Source: Nonomuraea roseoviolacea subsp. carminata
GTDB lineage: Bacteria; Actinomycetota; Actinomycetes; Streptosporangiales; Streptosporangiaceae
Length of the DNA stretch: 64,000 nucleotides
Assembly (NCBI RefSeq): GCF_024172185.1
Contig: NZ_JAMZEC010000001.1
Location: 8,407,001 to 8,471,000 of the forward strand
Direction of reading: 5' to 3'
The notes under the pieces are model-generated. The model was not told the origin of the DNA, searched no databases, and saw only the letters and a list, made by a program, of their open reading frames with translations. This document shows, one piece after another, positions 43,454 to 51,708 of this stretch. How positions within the stretch are numbered: position 1 is the stretch's first letter; every line of letters begins with the position of its first letter. The translations under genes were made by a program, and so were the position numbers.

Positions 43454-44569
43454 ATGGCCGATGCCCGGGAACCTCGCGAACGTACCGAATCAGCTCCCTT
43501 GTCCGCTATTGATGAAGAACGCACCCGTGACGCCGATGACGTCGAACGTCACCCGTGCCCGAGATGCGACGTCGCGGCCGGTTCACCGTGCCGGTCGCGT
43601 TCGGGCGCTGTGGCCGGCACCTACCACACGGGCCGATTCACGAAAGTCGCCCGGCTGGCCAAGCTACTGCGGGTGGCGACCCCGGCCGACCGCAACCCGG
43701 GCCAGCCGTGGCGGCCGGGCACGCCGCCGCCCGCGCCGCTCGGCGATGACCGGACGTCGGCCGACATCCGGATCGGCTATGCCCGCTGCTCCGCGCTCAC
43801 CCAAGAGCTGCAGTCGCAATTGGACACGCTGGCCGCGCACGGCATCCCGCGCGAGAAGATCTTCGCCGAGAAGATCTCGACCCGGGTGAAGGTGCGCCCG
43901 CAATTCGAGGCGGCGCTCGCGCTGGCCCGGCAGATCAAGGCGCACGCCCCGCACTGCCGGGTCATCCTCACCGTCTACGAGATGAAGCGGCTGGGCCGCG
44001 ACGCCGCCGAACTCACCGCGCTGGCCGACCACCTGACCGCGCACGGCCTGGTGCTGGAGATGCTCGCCGGGCCGCTGGCCGGCATCTACGATCCAGCCGG
44101 ACCGGGCCGGATGCTGTTCGCGTTCTTCGCCGCGATGGCCGAGACCGAACGCGAAGCCATCCGCGAGGCCACCCTGGAGGGCCTGGACGCCGCCACCCGC
44201 AAGGGCAAGCACGGCGGCCGACCGGTGGTGATCACCGACGACATGCTGCACACCGTGCTGCGCCGCAAGGCCGCCGGGGAACGCATCGAGGACATCCGCA
44301 AAGACCTGATCATCCCCACCGGCAAACGCAAAGGCGAGAACCCGTCCCTGGCCAGCATCTATCGGGCCCTCGCCGAGCATGAGAAGACCCAGGCCTACCC
44401 CGAAGCCGTCGAGGCGGCCCACGCCGACTTCGCCCTCCTGCAAGGCGAAGACATCCCCCGACCCCGACCAGCCCGCATCCGACGCCCAGGCCAGGCACTG
44501 ACGGCGCAGGAGGCCGAACTTCGCCATCGCCTGCAGAGCCAACCTCACCCGAACGCGGAGCTCCGATAG
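43454..44569 (+). CDS. tnpR: Serine recombinase (resolvase) of the Tn3 element
   Basis: 371 aa. The N-terminal ~60 residues carry a zinc-finger-like motif, HPCPRCDVAAGSPCRSRSG. The resolvase catalytic domain starts at about residue 105 with IRIGYARCSALTQELQSQL, where the Ser of ARCS is the nucleophile, and continues with YEMKRLGRDAAELTAL and FFAAMAETEREAIREATLEGL. A C-terminal HTH-like segment (NPSLASIYRALAEH) should bind res. The zinc finger makes it longer than Tn3 TnpR (~185 aa). A related protein is encoded at 60150-61043. GTG 43451 is an alternative start. Confidence 0.9.
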   Translation: MADAREPRERTESAPLSAIDEERTRDADDVERHPCPRCDVAAGSPCRSRSGAVAGTYHTGRFTKVARLAKLLRVATPADRNPGQPWRPGTPPPAPLGDDRTSADIRIGYARCSALTQELQSQLDTLAAHGIPREKIFAEKISTRVKVRPQFEAALALARQIKAHAPHCRVILTVYEMKRLGRDAAELTALADHLTAHGLVLEMLAGPLAGIYDPAGPGRMLFAFFAAMAETEREAIREATLEGLDAATRKGKHGGRPVVITDDMLHTVLRRKAAGERIEDIRKDLIIPTGKRKGENPSLASIYRALAEHEKTQAYPEAVEAAHADFALLQGEDIPRPRPARIRRPGQALTAQEAELRHRLQSQPHPNAELR

Positions 44570-44764
44570 CGCACACGGTCAACCCCGGCGCTGTCAGCTG
44601 ATCAAAGCCCGCACAAGTCGCTCGCGCTGCTGCTCGTTCAGCGCGCCAACACGCTGTTTCTCCTCCACCCCGCAGATGGCCATCAACGCCGCGACCTGGG
44701 CCGGTCGGCTGGTCAGTGACTCCCGCCAGAGATCACGACGGGGCCGCCGTCGTCATCATCCCGC
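44570..44764 (-). other. Right-end spacer of the Tn3 element with a C-terminal gene scrap
   Basis: Minus-strand frame ending at 44595 reads RDLWRESLTSRPAQVAALM then CGVEEKQRVGALNEQQRERL, but has stops just upstream and no start, so it looks like the tail of a lost gene. No intact gene. Confidence 0.4.
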
Positions 44765-44823
44765 ACAGCGTCAACAGATGTGACACCAAACCCGGTTCGC
44801 CGTTCCACTCCTACTGGCAGGCC
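44765..44823 (-). repeat. Tn3 element right terminal inverted repeat
   Basis: Inverse of the left end with 4 mismatches in 59 bp; outermost bases CTGGCAGGCC, followed directly by the GATCT duplication at 44824-44828. Confidence 0.95.
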
Positions 44824-44828
44824 GATCT

Positions 44829-45349
44829 GGTCGGTGTGCAACCTCGGCCGCAGGCGCGGCGGCCAGTGGTATGGCCACCCGAACGTCGGCTGGAACCTGC
44901 GGCTCACCGACGTGCAGGCCGCCCTGCTGCTGCCGTGGCTGGACCGGCTCGACGACGAGATCGCCCGCCGTGAGGCCTTCTGCGTGGCGCTCGAACGCGA
45001 GCTGGACCGGCTCCCGGAGGCGGCCGGGGCCCGGCCGGTGACCGTCGTGCCGCATGCACCCGGCACCACCCGCGACTCCCGCCACATGCTCATGCTGCGC
45101 GTGGACGCCTGCGTGGACCGTGAGTTCCTGCTCGCGGCCATGGCCGCCGAAGGGGTGCCGCTCGACGCCGGATACCCGCCGCTGGGCACGTTGGACGCCC
45201 TGACCCGGGAGGGGGCGCGCGCCGAGCCGTGCCCGGCCGCGGAGGCGGCCGCGTGGAGCGTGGTGTGGGTGCGCCAGCCGATGCTCATGGACGACCCCGC
45301 CCGGGCCGCCGACGTCGCCGAGGCGCTCGCCAAGGTCCTCGCCGCCTGA
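44829..45349 (+). pseudogene. DegT-family aminotransferase, C-terminal part
   Basis: Continuation of the gene cut at 35178. The first codons complete IWSVCNLGRRRGGQWYGH, followed by NVGWNLRLTDVQAALLLPWL and the PLP-fold C-terminal domain, ending LAKVLAA. The frame is intact to the stop at 45349. It is separated from its promoter and start by the transposon, so no functional enzyme is expected unless the element excises precisely, which Tn3 elements rarely do. Confidence 0.92.
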
Positions 45350-45839
45350 CCGATCCCGAGATGCGGGCCGAACCGTAAGAGAGAAGACCAACCACGCCGG
45401 CGACATCGGTGACGCCGCCGCGGTGGGGGAGAGGGGCCGGCGCGTTCTGGCGGACCAGCGGGACGGGCGGACCGGCGGTGGTGGACGCGGTAGCCGTCTC
45501 CGCCACGCTCCAGGGTGAGGGCCTCGCCGATCGCGAGCCTGCCGTCCGGGAGGCGGGCCGCGGTCGCTCCGGCGGCGACGGAAGGGTCCTGCCGGGAGCG
45601 GACAGCATCTTTATTAATCTACAAAGTAAAGGCGGCGGCTGGATAGATACCCATCCACAGGTTCCAGATCGCATGGGCTACGCCCATACGCCCTCGACAA
45701 AACACCAGGCCCAGGCATTGAACGAAGTCGGCGCAGCCAGGTCGGCCGCCATGGGCGCATCGCCTTGCCGGGACAGGCCACGACCAGCGGTCGAGGGCGT
45801 TCATCTGCTCGACCTTCGGGGCCCGCTGGTGGTCGTCGC
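45350..45839. other. 490-bp region without a supported gene
   Basis: GC-rich left part has no clear product. The stretch 45600-45720 is more AT-rich (CATCTTTATTAATCTACAAAG). Short minus-strand frames exist, including a 22-codon one at 45619-45687 with a GAGGG before its ATG, but nothing with recognisable homology. Probably decayed DNA between the sugar locus and the TetR pair. Confidence 0.4.
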
Positions 45840-46586
45840 TTACGGAGGATCTGGGCGCGAAGTCGGTTGTTCGTCGCCGTTGTCGTGGGTGCGTTGAGTG
45901 ATGGTGCGTTCGAGACCGTCGAGGAGGGCGAGGAGGCCGAACTCCCGGGCGGTAGTGGTCGAGGGGATGGCCACGGTGGTGGCCAGCAGCGGGAAGCGGC
46001 TGGCGTTGAGGAGCAGCAGGTCGCGCATGATGGCGGCGGCGCTGCCGTCCGTCCAGGTCTGAGTGCCTTGGGTGGCGGCCGGGTGAGTGGCGCGGATGTG
46101 GTGGGACACCATCATGACCGCGTCGAGCCGTTCGCGTTCGGTCAGGGGGGTGTCGATGAGGGCGCTGAGGGCTCTTTCGGACCATGCGGTCTCACGTGGT
46201 CCCATGACGCGGTCGCCCACGGTGATCGACGGCAGCCAGGGGTGGCGCCGCCAGGCTGCGGACAGTCCGTGGGCGTACTCCTCCAGCTTGGCCCGCCAGC
46301 CGGCCGCCCCGCTCAGGTCGGGGGGTGTGCCGACCGCCGCCTCGATCATGATGGCCATCAGCTCTGTCTTGCCGTTGACGTAGCGGTAGAGGGCCATCTT
46401 GGTGAGGCCGAGCTCGGCGGCGACCCGGTGCATGGAGACCGCTTCCAGGCCCTCGGTATCGGCGACCTTGACGGCGGTGTCGGCCAGCTGGGCGAGGTCG
46501 AAGGCGGGCCTGGGGCCTCTGGTGCGTGGCTTCCGCAGGCCCCACAACAGTTCGGCCAGTGCCTTTGGATCTTCGTTGGCCGACAT
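45840..46586 (-). CDS. TetR/AcrR-family regulator (TetR_C-type)
   Basis: 248 aa, ATG 46586 with GGGAGG 5 nt upstream. HTH: LADTAVKVADTEGLEAVSMH then VAAELGLTKMALYRYVNGKTEL. The C-terminal half has the TetR_C (tetracycline-repressor-like) layout. Divergent from the reductase at 46716 with 129 bp between starts, so it probably controls that gene and itself. Confidence 0.88.
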   Translation of the reverse strand: MSANEDPKALAELLWGLRKPRTRGPRPAFDLAQLADTAVKVADTEGLEAVSMHRVAAELGLTKMALYRYVNGKTELMAIMIEAAVGTPPDLSGAAGWRAKLEEYAHGLSAAWRRHPWLPSITVGDRVMGPRETAWSERALSALIDTPLTERERLDAVMMVSHHIRATHPAATQGTQTWTDGSAAAIMRDLLLLNASRFPLLATTVAIPSTTTAREFGLLALLDGLERTITQRTHDNGDEQPTSRPDPP

Positions 46587-46715
46587 GTCGCCTCCCGCTT
46601 GCCATCCGTCGAAACTGTCTCTAGCGTACACAGTGTCTGGGGGACACAGTTAATCTCCGATCTGGAGAGCGGGCGGTGGCCGAGGAGCCGCGCCGTTGAC
46701 GACAAGGAGTGGGTC

Positions 46716-47279
46716 ATGTCCAAGTCAGTGCTCGACATGTCGATGTCCCTCGACGGGTACATCGCCGATCCCCACGACTTTCTCGGTGGCGACGATGGCG
46801 AGCGGCTGCACAAGTGGGCTGACTCGGAGCAGCACCCAGGGCCGGTCAAGCAGTTCCAGGACGAATGGAACGGGGCTGGTGCGATCCTGGCGGGACGGCG
46901 GACCGCTGAGCTCATGGACCACTGGGGCGGCTCTCACGGCGGTCTGCCGATCTTCGTTCCCAGTCATCGGCCGCCCGGGCCGGCCGCCCGGTGGGGCTAT
47001 CCGCTGGTGACCTACGTGAACGACGGGATCGAGAGCGCGATGGCGCAGGCGAAGGCCGCCGCCGGGGACCGGGACGTCCAGATTCGTGGCGGTGCGTACA
47101 CGGTGCAGCAGGCCCTTCAGGCCGGGGTGCTGGATGAGCTGCAGATCCATCACATTCCAGTGCTCCTGGGCGCAGGGCGCCGGTTGTTCGACGTCCTGCC
47201 GTCGGAGATCGAGTTGGAGATCATCCAGGTGCTCGACACGCCCGAGGCCACCCACATCCGCTACCGCGTCCGCCGCTGA
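46716..47279 (+). CDS. RibD-C/DHFR-like reductase family protein
   Basis: 187 aa, ATG 46716 with AAGGAG upstream. N-terminal strand LDMSMSLDGYIADPHDFLGG, central ILAGRRTAELMDHWGG, nucleotide loop VQIRGGAYTVQQALQAGVLDEL and IPVLLGAGRRLFD are the family marks. NADPH-dependent reductase of unknown substrate. Divergent TetR neighbour suggests induction by a small molecule. Confidence 0.87.
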   Translation: MSKSVLDMSMSLDGYIADPHDFLGGDDGERLHKWADSEQHPGPVKQFQDEWNGAGAILAGRRTAELMDHWGGSHGGLPIFVPSHRPPGPAARWGYPLVTYVNDGIESAMAQAKAAAGDRDVQIRGGAYTVQQALQAGVLDELQIHHIPVLLGAGRRLFDVLPSEIELEIIQVLDTPEATHIRYRVRR

Positions 47280-47464
47280 GCCGATCGGCCATGGACCGGG
47301 CTGGGCGTCACCGCCCAGGGGACCCGGGCCCGCCGCCGCGCCGCGACCACGCGCATCATCCATGCCCATATGGCGACCGGCGGTTCGCCGTACGAGGCGG
47401 GTGGACGGTGCTGCGGGCGGTCGTGCAGGCGACAGGTGTCGGCGGAGCGTTTTCGCCGTCCTCC

Positions 47465-48562
47465 TCATGCGGTTGGGCAGGTCTCGGGGTTGACGAAGCG
47501 GGGGTGGCGGGCGCGGGATTCGTGCTGGTTCAGGAGGCGGCGGGCCGCGAGCCAGGCCGCCGCCCCGGCCGCGTCGCCCGCCGTCACGGCGTCCGGCAGG
47601 AGGTCGCGTACGGCCTGACGCATCGGGCCTTCTGCTGTGAGCACGCTGCCGGACAGGACGGCGGGTCGTCCCGGTTCGTGGACAGCCGTCAGCGTGGCCG
47701 CCAGGCGCCGGGCGGCCTCGGCGACGAGGGCGGTCGCCGTGGGATCGCCGGCCGCCGCTGCCGCGCTCACCAGCGGGGCCAGTTCGGCCAGCGCCAACGG
47801 CGGTCGTTCGTGCACCGCCGTCACGACCTCTGCGACCGGATCACCATGGAGCCCGCCCGGCACCAGTCGCCGTAGGACCGAGCCGACCAGTCCCTGGTCT
47901 TGCAAGGCGTCAGGGCCGCTTCCGGGCCTCCGGTCGGGTGCGCTCTGGAGCGCGTCGGTGGGGGTGTCGCTTGGGGCGGTCTCCCTGAAGGGTCTGGGCG
48001 CGGGCGGGTGGGCTTGGAAGTGGGTGGCTTGCGTGAGGGCGTCGAGGGTGGCGCGGGCGGCGGCGCGGCCGAGCCAGAAGGCGGAGCCGTCGTCGCCGAG
48101 CAGCCAGCCGTAACCGTCGGCGGTTGCCGCCTGCCGTCGGTTGGTAATTTTTGCCGCGATGGCGCCTGTGCCGGAGATGAGGATCGAGCCGGAGGGCTCG
48201 CAGGTGCCTGCTGCGAAGGCTGTCACCACGTCGCCCACTGTGATCACCGGGATGTCCCCGATGGAGGTGGTGGCGGTCGGGGCGGGGGTGAGGCCGCAGT
48301 GCGCGAGGGCGCGGCGTACGGTGGCGGAGGTCAGCTCCGGGGTGCCTGCCAGGCCTGCGCAGCAGCTCAGCACCATGGACGGGTCCAGGTGGCCGAGGGC
48401 TTGGCGGATCGCCTCGGTGAGGTTGGCGTGGGCGGTGTCGGGGCTCAGGGTGACCGGGTTGCCGCCTCCGGAGATGCCGTGGCCCACCCGGTCTCCGGTG
48501 AGGGTGTGGAGGGCGGCGCGGGAGGAGGTGCCGCCGGCGTCGATGCCGAGAACCAAGCGCAT
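47465..48562 (-). CDS. BadF/BadG-family sugar kinase (N-acetylglucosamine kinase-like)
   Basis: 365-aa ASKHA-fold kinase. Start ATG 48562; the longer frame from 48619 would run through the operator. Phosphate-1 motif LGIDAGGTSSRAAL, adenosine-loop motif ILISGTGAIAAKI, and GYGWLLGDDGSAFWLG are typical of eukaryotic-like GlcNAc kinases. An insert of about 50 residues (APRPFRETAPSDTPTDALQS...) interrupts the C-terminal half. Divergent from an RpiR regulator that precedes a SIS isomerase, so the three should handle a phosphorylated amino sugar. Confidence 0.85.
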   Translation of the reverse strand: MRLVLGIDAGGTSSRAALHTLTGDRVGHGISGGGNPVTLSPDTAHANLTEAIRQALGHLDPSMVLSCCAGLAGTPELTSATVRRALAHCGLTPAPTATTSIGDIPVITVGDVVTAFAAGTCEPSGSILISGTGAIAAKITNRRQAATADGYGWLLGDDGSAFWLGRAAARATLDALTQATHFQAHPPAPRPFRETAPSDTPTDALQSAPDRRPGSGPDALQDQGLVGSVLRRLVPGGLHGDPVAEVVTAVHERPPLALAELAPLVSAAAAAGDPTATALVAEAARRLAATLTAVHEPGRPAVLSGSVLTAEGPMRQAVRDLLPDAVTAGDAAGAAAWLAARRLLNQHESRARHPRFVNPETCPTA

Positions 48563-48566
48563 GTCA

Positions 48567-48616
48567 AAAATTATTGGCCAAACTCCTTGACTGCGCCAGA
48601 AGCTGAGCATAATTTT
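48567..48616. promoter_or_regulatory. Long-spaced inverted repeat between kinase and RpiR genes
   Basis: AAAATTAT (48567-48574) and ATAATTTT (48609-48616), each immediately next to one of the two divergent start codons and strikingly AT-rich for this genome. RpiR proteins usually bind such AT-rich inverted repeats as dimers or tetramers, so both genes are likely repressed from here. Both messages may be leaderless, since no ribosome site fits. Confidence 0.6.
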
Positions 48617-48622
48617 CACCGC

Positions 48623-49492
48623 GTGGACCTACTGAGCCGCATCAGGGCCGAGCAGCCCGACTTTCCCGAGGCGTTGCGCAAGGTGGCCGAGGCGATTCTC
48701 GCCGATCCGGGCGAGGCCGCGCGCCTGACCATCGTCGATCTCGCCGAGCGGAGCGGCACGTCCACGGCCACTATCACCCGGTTCTGCCGCGCGCTCGGCT
48801 TCACCGGCTACGCCGAGCTCCGTGTGGCCGTCGCGACAGAGACCGGCCGCGTCGCTCAGCAGACCTGGCAGACCGACATCGGCCAGGAGATCCTTCCCGA
48901 CGACAGTCTGGAGAAGGTGCTGAGCGTCGTGTCGGGCAACGACATCCGCCTGATCCAGGAGACCGGCGACCAGCTCGACCTGGCGGTGGTGGAGAAGGTC
49001 GCGCAGGCCGTGGCGCGGGCCGGGCGGGTGCTGTTGTTCGGCGTGTCGAGCAGCGCGGCCGTGGCGAGCGAGATGGAGTACCGGCTGCAGCGCATGCGGG
49101 TGCCGACCTGGAGCAGGTCGGACGCCCACAGCGCGCTCACCGACGCGGCCCTGCTCGGGCAGGGGGACGTCGCCATCGGCATCTCCCACAGCGGCAGGAC
49201 GCGCGAGGTCATCGAGGTGCTCGCCGAGGCGGGCAGCCACGGCGCGATCACGGTGGCGGTCACCTCGCAGCCGCGGTCGCCGCTCGCTGAGGTCGCCGAG
49301 CTGGTGCTGACCACGGCGAGCCGGGCGACCAGTTTCAGGTCCGAGGGTTTCGCCGCCATCCACTCCCAACTTCTCGTCCTCGATGTCGTGTACGTCTCGG
49401 TCGCCCAGCGCACCTACGAACGCACCAGGCAGGCCTTCGACGTCACGGTCAGCGCAGTAGCCGGACATCGCCTCCCAGAAGGGGATACATGA
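48623..49492 (+). CDS. RpiR-family transcriptional regulator with SIS domain
   Basis: 289 aa, GTG start 48623. HTH_6 domain: residues ~1-80 with LTIVDLAERSGTSTATITRF and ALGFTGYAELR. The SIS sugar-phosphate sensing domain covers ~125-260 (VLLFGVSSSAAVASEMEYRL, VAIGISHSGRTREVIEVLAE). It senses a phospho-sugar and controls the divergent kinase and the downstream isomerase, to which it is coupled by an ATGA overlap. Confidence 0.92.
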   Translation: MDLLSRIRAEQPDFPEALRKVAEAILADPGEAARLTIVDLAERSGTSTATITRFCRALGFTGYAELRVAVATETGRVAQQTWQTDIGQEILPDDSLEKVLSVVSGNDIRLIQETGDQLDLAVVEKVAQAVARAGRVLLFGVSSSAAVASEMEYRLQRMRVPTWSRSDAHSALTDAALLGQGDVAIGISHSGRTREVIEVLAEAGSHGAITVAVTSQPRSPLAEVAELVLTTASRATSFRSEGFAAIHSQLLVLDVVYVSVAQRTYERTRQAFDVTVSAVAGHRLPEGDT

Positions 49493-50247
49493 CCGTAAAT
49501 GAAGGAGTAGACCCCGACGACTTCGCCCATCACATCGCCGAACTCGTCCGCACAATCCCGAAAGATCCGGAAATTGTGCGAGCGGCCGGCCTCTTCACCC
49601 GAGCCCTCACCGCCGGCGGCGTCATCCAGGCGTTCGGCTCGGGGCACTCGGAGGCCGTCGCGATGGAGATCGCCGGGCGGGCCGGCGGGCTCGTGCCCAC
49701 CAACCGCCTGGCGCTGCGGGACATCGTTCTGCACGGTGACGCGCCGCGCTCGGAACTCGACCGCTACGACCTCGAACGCGACCCCGCCGTCGCCCGAACC
49801 ATCCTCGACCTCGCGCCCGTGCACCGGCACGACCTGTTCGTCGTCATCTCCAACTCCGGCGTGAACGGCGTCGTCGTCGAGCTCGCCACCCTCGTCAAGC
49901 AGCGCGGTCACGACCTGATCGCCATCACCTCGCGGGCCCACGGCGACGCCGTGCCCTCCCGCCACCCCTCGGGCCGCAAGCTCACCGACCTGGCCGACGT
50001 CGTCCTGGACAACCATGCGCCGTACGGCGACGCCGTGCTGCCGCTGCCCGGCGGAGGCGCCACCGGAGCCGTCTCCACCATCACGTCGGCGCTGCTCGCC
50101 CAGCTCGTCGTGGCCCACACCGTACGCGACCTGCTCCGCGCCGGGCAGGTGCCGCCCGTCTACCTCTCGGCCAACGTGCCCGAGGGCGACGCGCACAACC
50201 TCGCGCTCGAAGCCCGTTACGAGGGCCGTATCCGCCGGGGCGCCTGA
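49489..50247 (+). CDS. SIS-domain sugar isomerase/phosphosugar-binding protein (UPF0309-like)
   Basis: 252 aa, ATG 49489 inside the stop of the regulator gene. SIS motifs: GGVIQAFGSGHSEAVAMEIAG (phosphosugar loop; first block), FVVISNSGVNGVVVELA and LIAITSRAHGDAV. Proteins of this group occur with RpiR regulators and sugar kinases, and probably isomerise or deaminate a hexosamine phosphate. The exact reaction is not established from sequence. Confidence 0.87.
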   Translation: MTVNEGVDPDDFAHHIAELVRTIPKDPEIVRAAGLFTRALTAGGVIQAFGSGHSEAVAMEIAGRAGGLVPTNRLALRDIVLHGDAPRSELDRYDLERDPAVARTILDLAPVHRHDLFVVISNSGVNGVVVELATLVKQRGHDLIAITSRAHGDAVPSRHPSGRKLTDLADVVLDNHAPYGDAVLPLPGGGATGAVSTITSALLAQLVVAHTVRDLLRAGQVPPVYLSANVPEGDAHNLALEARYEGRIRRGA

Positions 50248-50331
50248 CCCGTACGCCCGCGACGCCGTCACCTCTGTTCGACATGCACGGAACAACCCTC
50301 GGGAGCCAGCAGAACCAAGGAGACACCCCCC

Positions 50332-51687
50332 ATGTACCGCAATTTGGTGAAAATCGTTCTCTCCTTTGTCGTCCCTCTCGTCCTCGTGGTCGTGGCCCTG
50401 GTCGCCCCGGCCAACGCCGAGCAGTCCGTCCGCCTCCAGTACCGCACCAGCGCCCCCGGCCCCACCACGGCCCAGTCCGAGCCCTGGTTCAAGCTCTTCA
50501 ACGACGGAACCACCACGGTCCAGCTCAGCCAGGTCAAGATCCGCTACTACCTGACCGGCGCGGAGACCTACCGCTTCGCCTGCTCCTGGGCGGTGGTGGG
50601 CTGCTCGACGGTGACCGGGACGTTCGTCCGCCAGTCCGGCGCCGACCAGTACATGGAGGTGGGCTTCACCTCGGGCGCCCTGGCCCCCGGCACGAACACC
50701 GCCGACCTGCAACTGCGCTTCTACCGCTCCGACTGGCAGAACTTCGTCCAGAACGACGACTACTCCTACGGCTCCCAGACCTCCTACGCCGACTGGGACA
50801 AGGTGACCGTCCACGTCGGCGGCCGGCTGGCCTGGGGCAGGCCCGACGGCGCCGAACCCAGCCCCTCCGCCACCCCCACGATCACGCCGACCGGCTCGGC
50901 GGGCGTGCTGTTCGACGACTTCTCCTACTCGGGCCCGGGCGACCCGCTCCTCGCCCAGCGCGGCTGGAGCGTGCGCTCGGCCTCGGGCGGTCCGGGCGTT
51001 CCCGGGGCGACCTGGTCGCCCTCGGGGATCAGTTTCCCCGGCGGGGTGCTGACCCTCGACTCCGCCACGGACGGCACGGCCGGCGGCACCGTCCAGACGG
51101 AGCTGTCCACCGCGAGCCGTAAGTTCCACGAGGGCACCTACGCCGCCAGGGTGCGCTTCAGCGACGCGCCGTCGAGCGGCCCCGACGGCGAGCACGTGGT
51201 GCAGACGTTCTTCACCATCACCCCGCTGCGCGCCGACATGGACCCCGACTACGGCGAGCTGGACTTCGAGTACCTGCCCAACGGCGGCTGGGGTGAGCCC
51301 TCCAGCATCCTCTACACCACGAGCTGGGAGACCTATCGCGCCGACCCGTGGCAGGCGGTCAACATCCACAGCGAGGAACGGGCGAGCTTCGCCGGCTGGC
51401 ACGACCTGGTGATCCAGGTGGCCGACGGCCGGATCAGGTACTACGTGGACGGCCGCCTGTTCGGCGACCACGGGGACATCTACTACCCCGAGATGCCCAT
51501 GTGGATCATGTTCAACCAGTGGTTCATCGATCTCCAGGCCGTCAGCGGCACCCGTACGTACCGGCAGCAGGTGGACTGGCTCTACTACAGCAAGAACGAG
51601 GTCGTCGCCCCCGCCGACGTCACCGGCCGGGTCGCCGCGCTGCGCGCCGCCGGCGCCGCCTTCAAGGACACCGTTCCGAACCCGTAA
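50332..51687 (+). CDS. Secreted CBM3 - GH16-like glycoside hydrolase
   Basis: 451 aa, ATG 50332 behind AAGGAGACA. Signal peptide YRNLVKIVLSFVVPLVLVVV...APANA. Residues ~32-165 form a family 3 cellulose-binding module (VRLQYRTSAPGPTTAQSEPWF, VKIRYYLTGAE, DWDKVTVHVGGRLAWG). A Pro/Ser/Thr linker follows. Residues ~195-430 resemble GH16; the catalytic signature ExDxE is present as GELDFEYLP near residue 308. It should cut beta-1,3/1,4-glucan or a related glycan at the cell exterior. The importer genes directly downstream would take up the products. Confidence 0.85.
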   Translation: MYRNLVKIVLSFVVPLVLVVVALVAPANAEQSVRLQYRTSAPGPTTAQSEPWFKLFNDGTTTVQLSQVKIRYYLTGAETYRFACSWAVVGCSTVTGTFVRQSGADQYMEVGFTSGALAPGTNTADLQLRFYRSDWQNFVQNDDYSYGSQTSYADWDKVTVHVGGRLAWGRPDGAEPSPSATPTITPTGSAGVLFDDFSYSGPGDPLLAQRGWSVRSASGGPGVPGATWSPSGISFPGGVLTLDSATDGTAGGTVQTELSTASRKFHEGTYAARVRFSDAPSSGPDGEHVVQTFFTITPLRADMDPDYGELDFEYLPNGGWGEPSSILYTTSWETYRADPWQAVNIHSEERASFAGWHDLVIQVADGRIRYYVDGRLFGDHGDIYYPEMPMWIMFNQWFIDLQAVSGTRTYRQQVDWLYYSKNEVVAPADVTGRVAALRAAGAAFKDTVPNP

Positions 51688-51708
51688 CCACCCCCCAAGG
51701 TGATCATC

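Larger units (their letters stand above)
35179..44823. mobile_element. Tn3-family transposon, 9,645 bp, inserted in a DegT aminotransferase gene
   Basis: Bounded by terminal inverted repeats of 59 bp (33 perfect, then 4 mismatches), starting GGCCTGCCAG, and flanked by the 5-bp direct repeat GATCT. Contents: small HTH protein, Tn3 transposase (minus), cargo operon TetR / alcohol dehydrogenase / alpha-beta hydrolase / SDR (minus), a decayed methyltransferase, and a serine recombinase (plus) next to the right end. All parts needed for cointegrate transposition and resolution look intact. The perfect frame restoration across the insertion shows the event is recent. Confidence 0.95.

Noticed and set aside
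44829..45349. Independent small aminotransferase gene (a frame is open from 44780)
   Set aside because: The first codons of that frame are transposon end sequence; the rest joins exactly to 34524-35178 after removal of the element.
45619..45687. A 22-codon minus-strand frame with two Trp (IWNLWMGIYP), considered as a second RiPP precursor
   Set aside because: No P450 or other modifying enzyme next to it, a hydrophobic end unlike the AWYIW core, and a weak ribosome site; probably chance.
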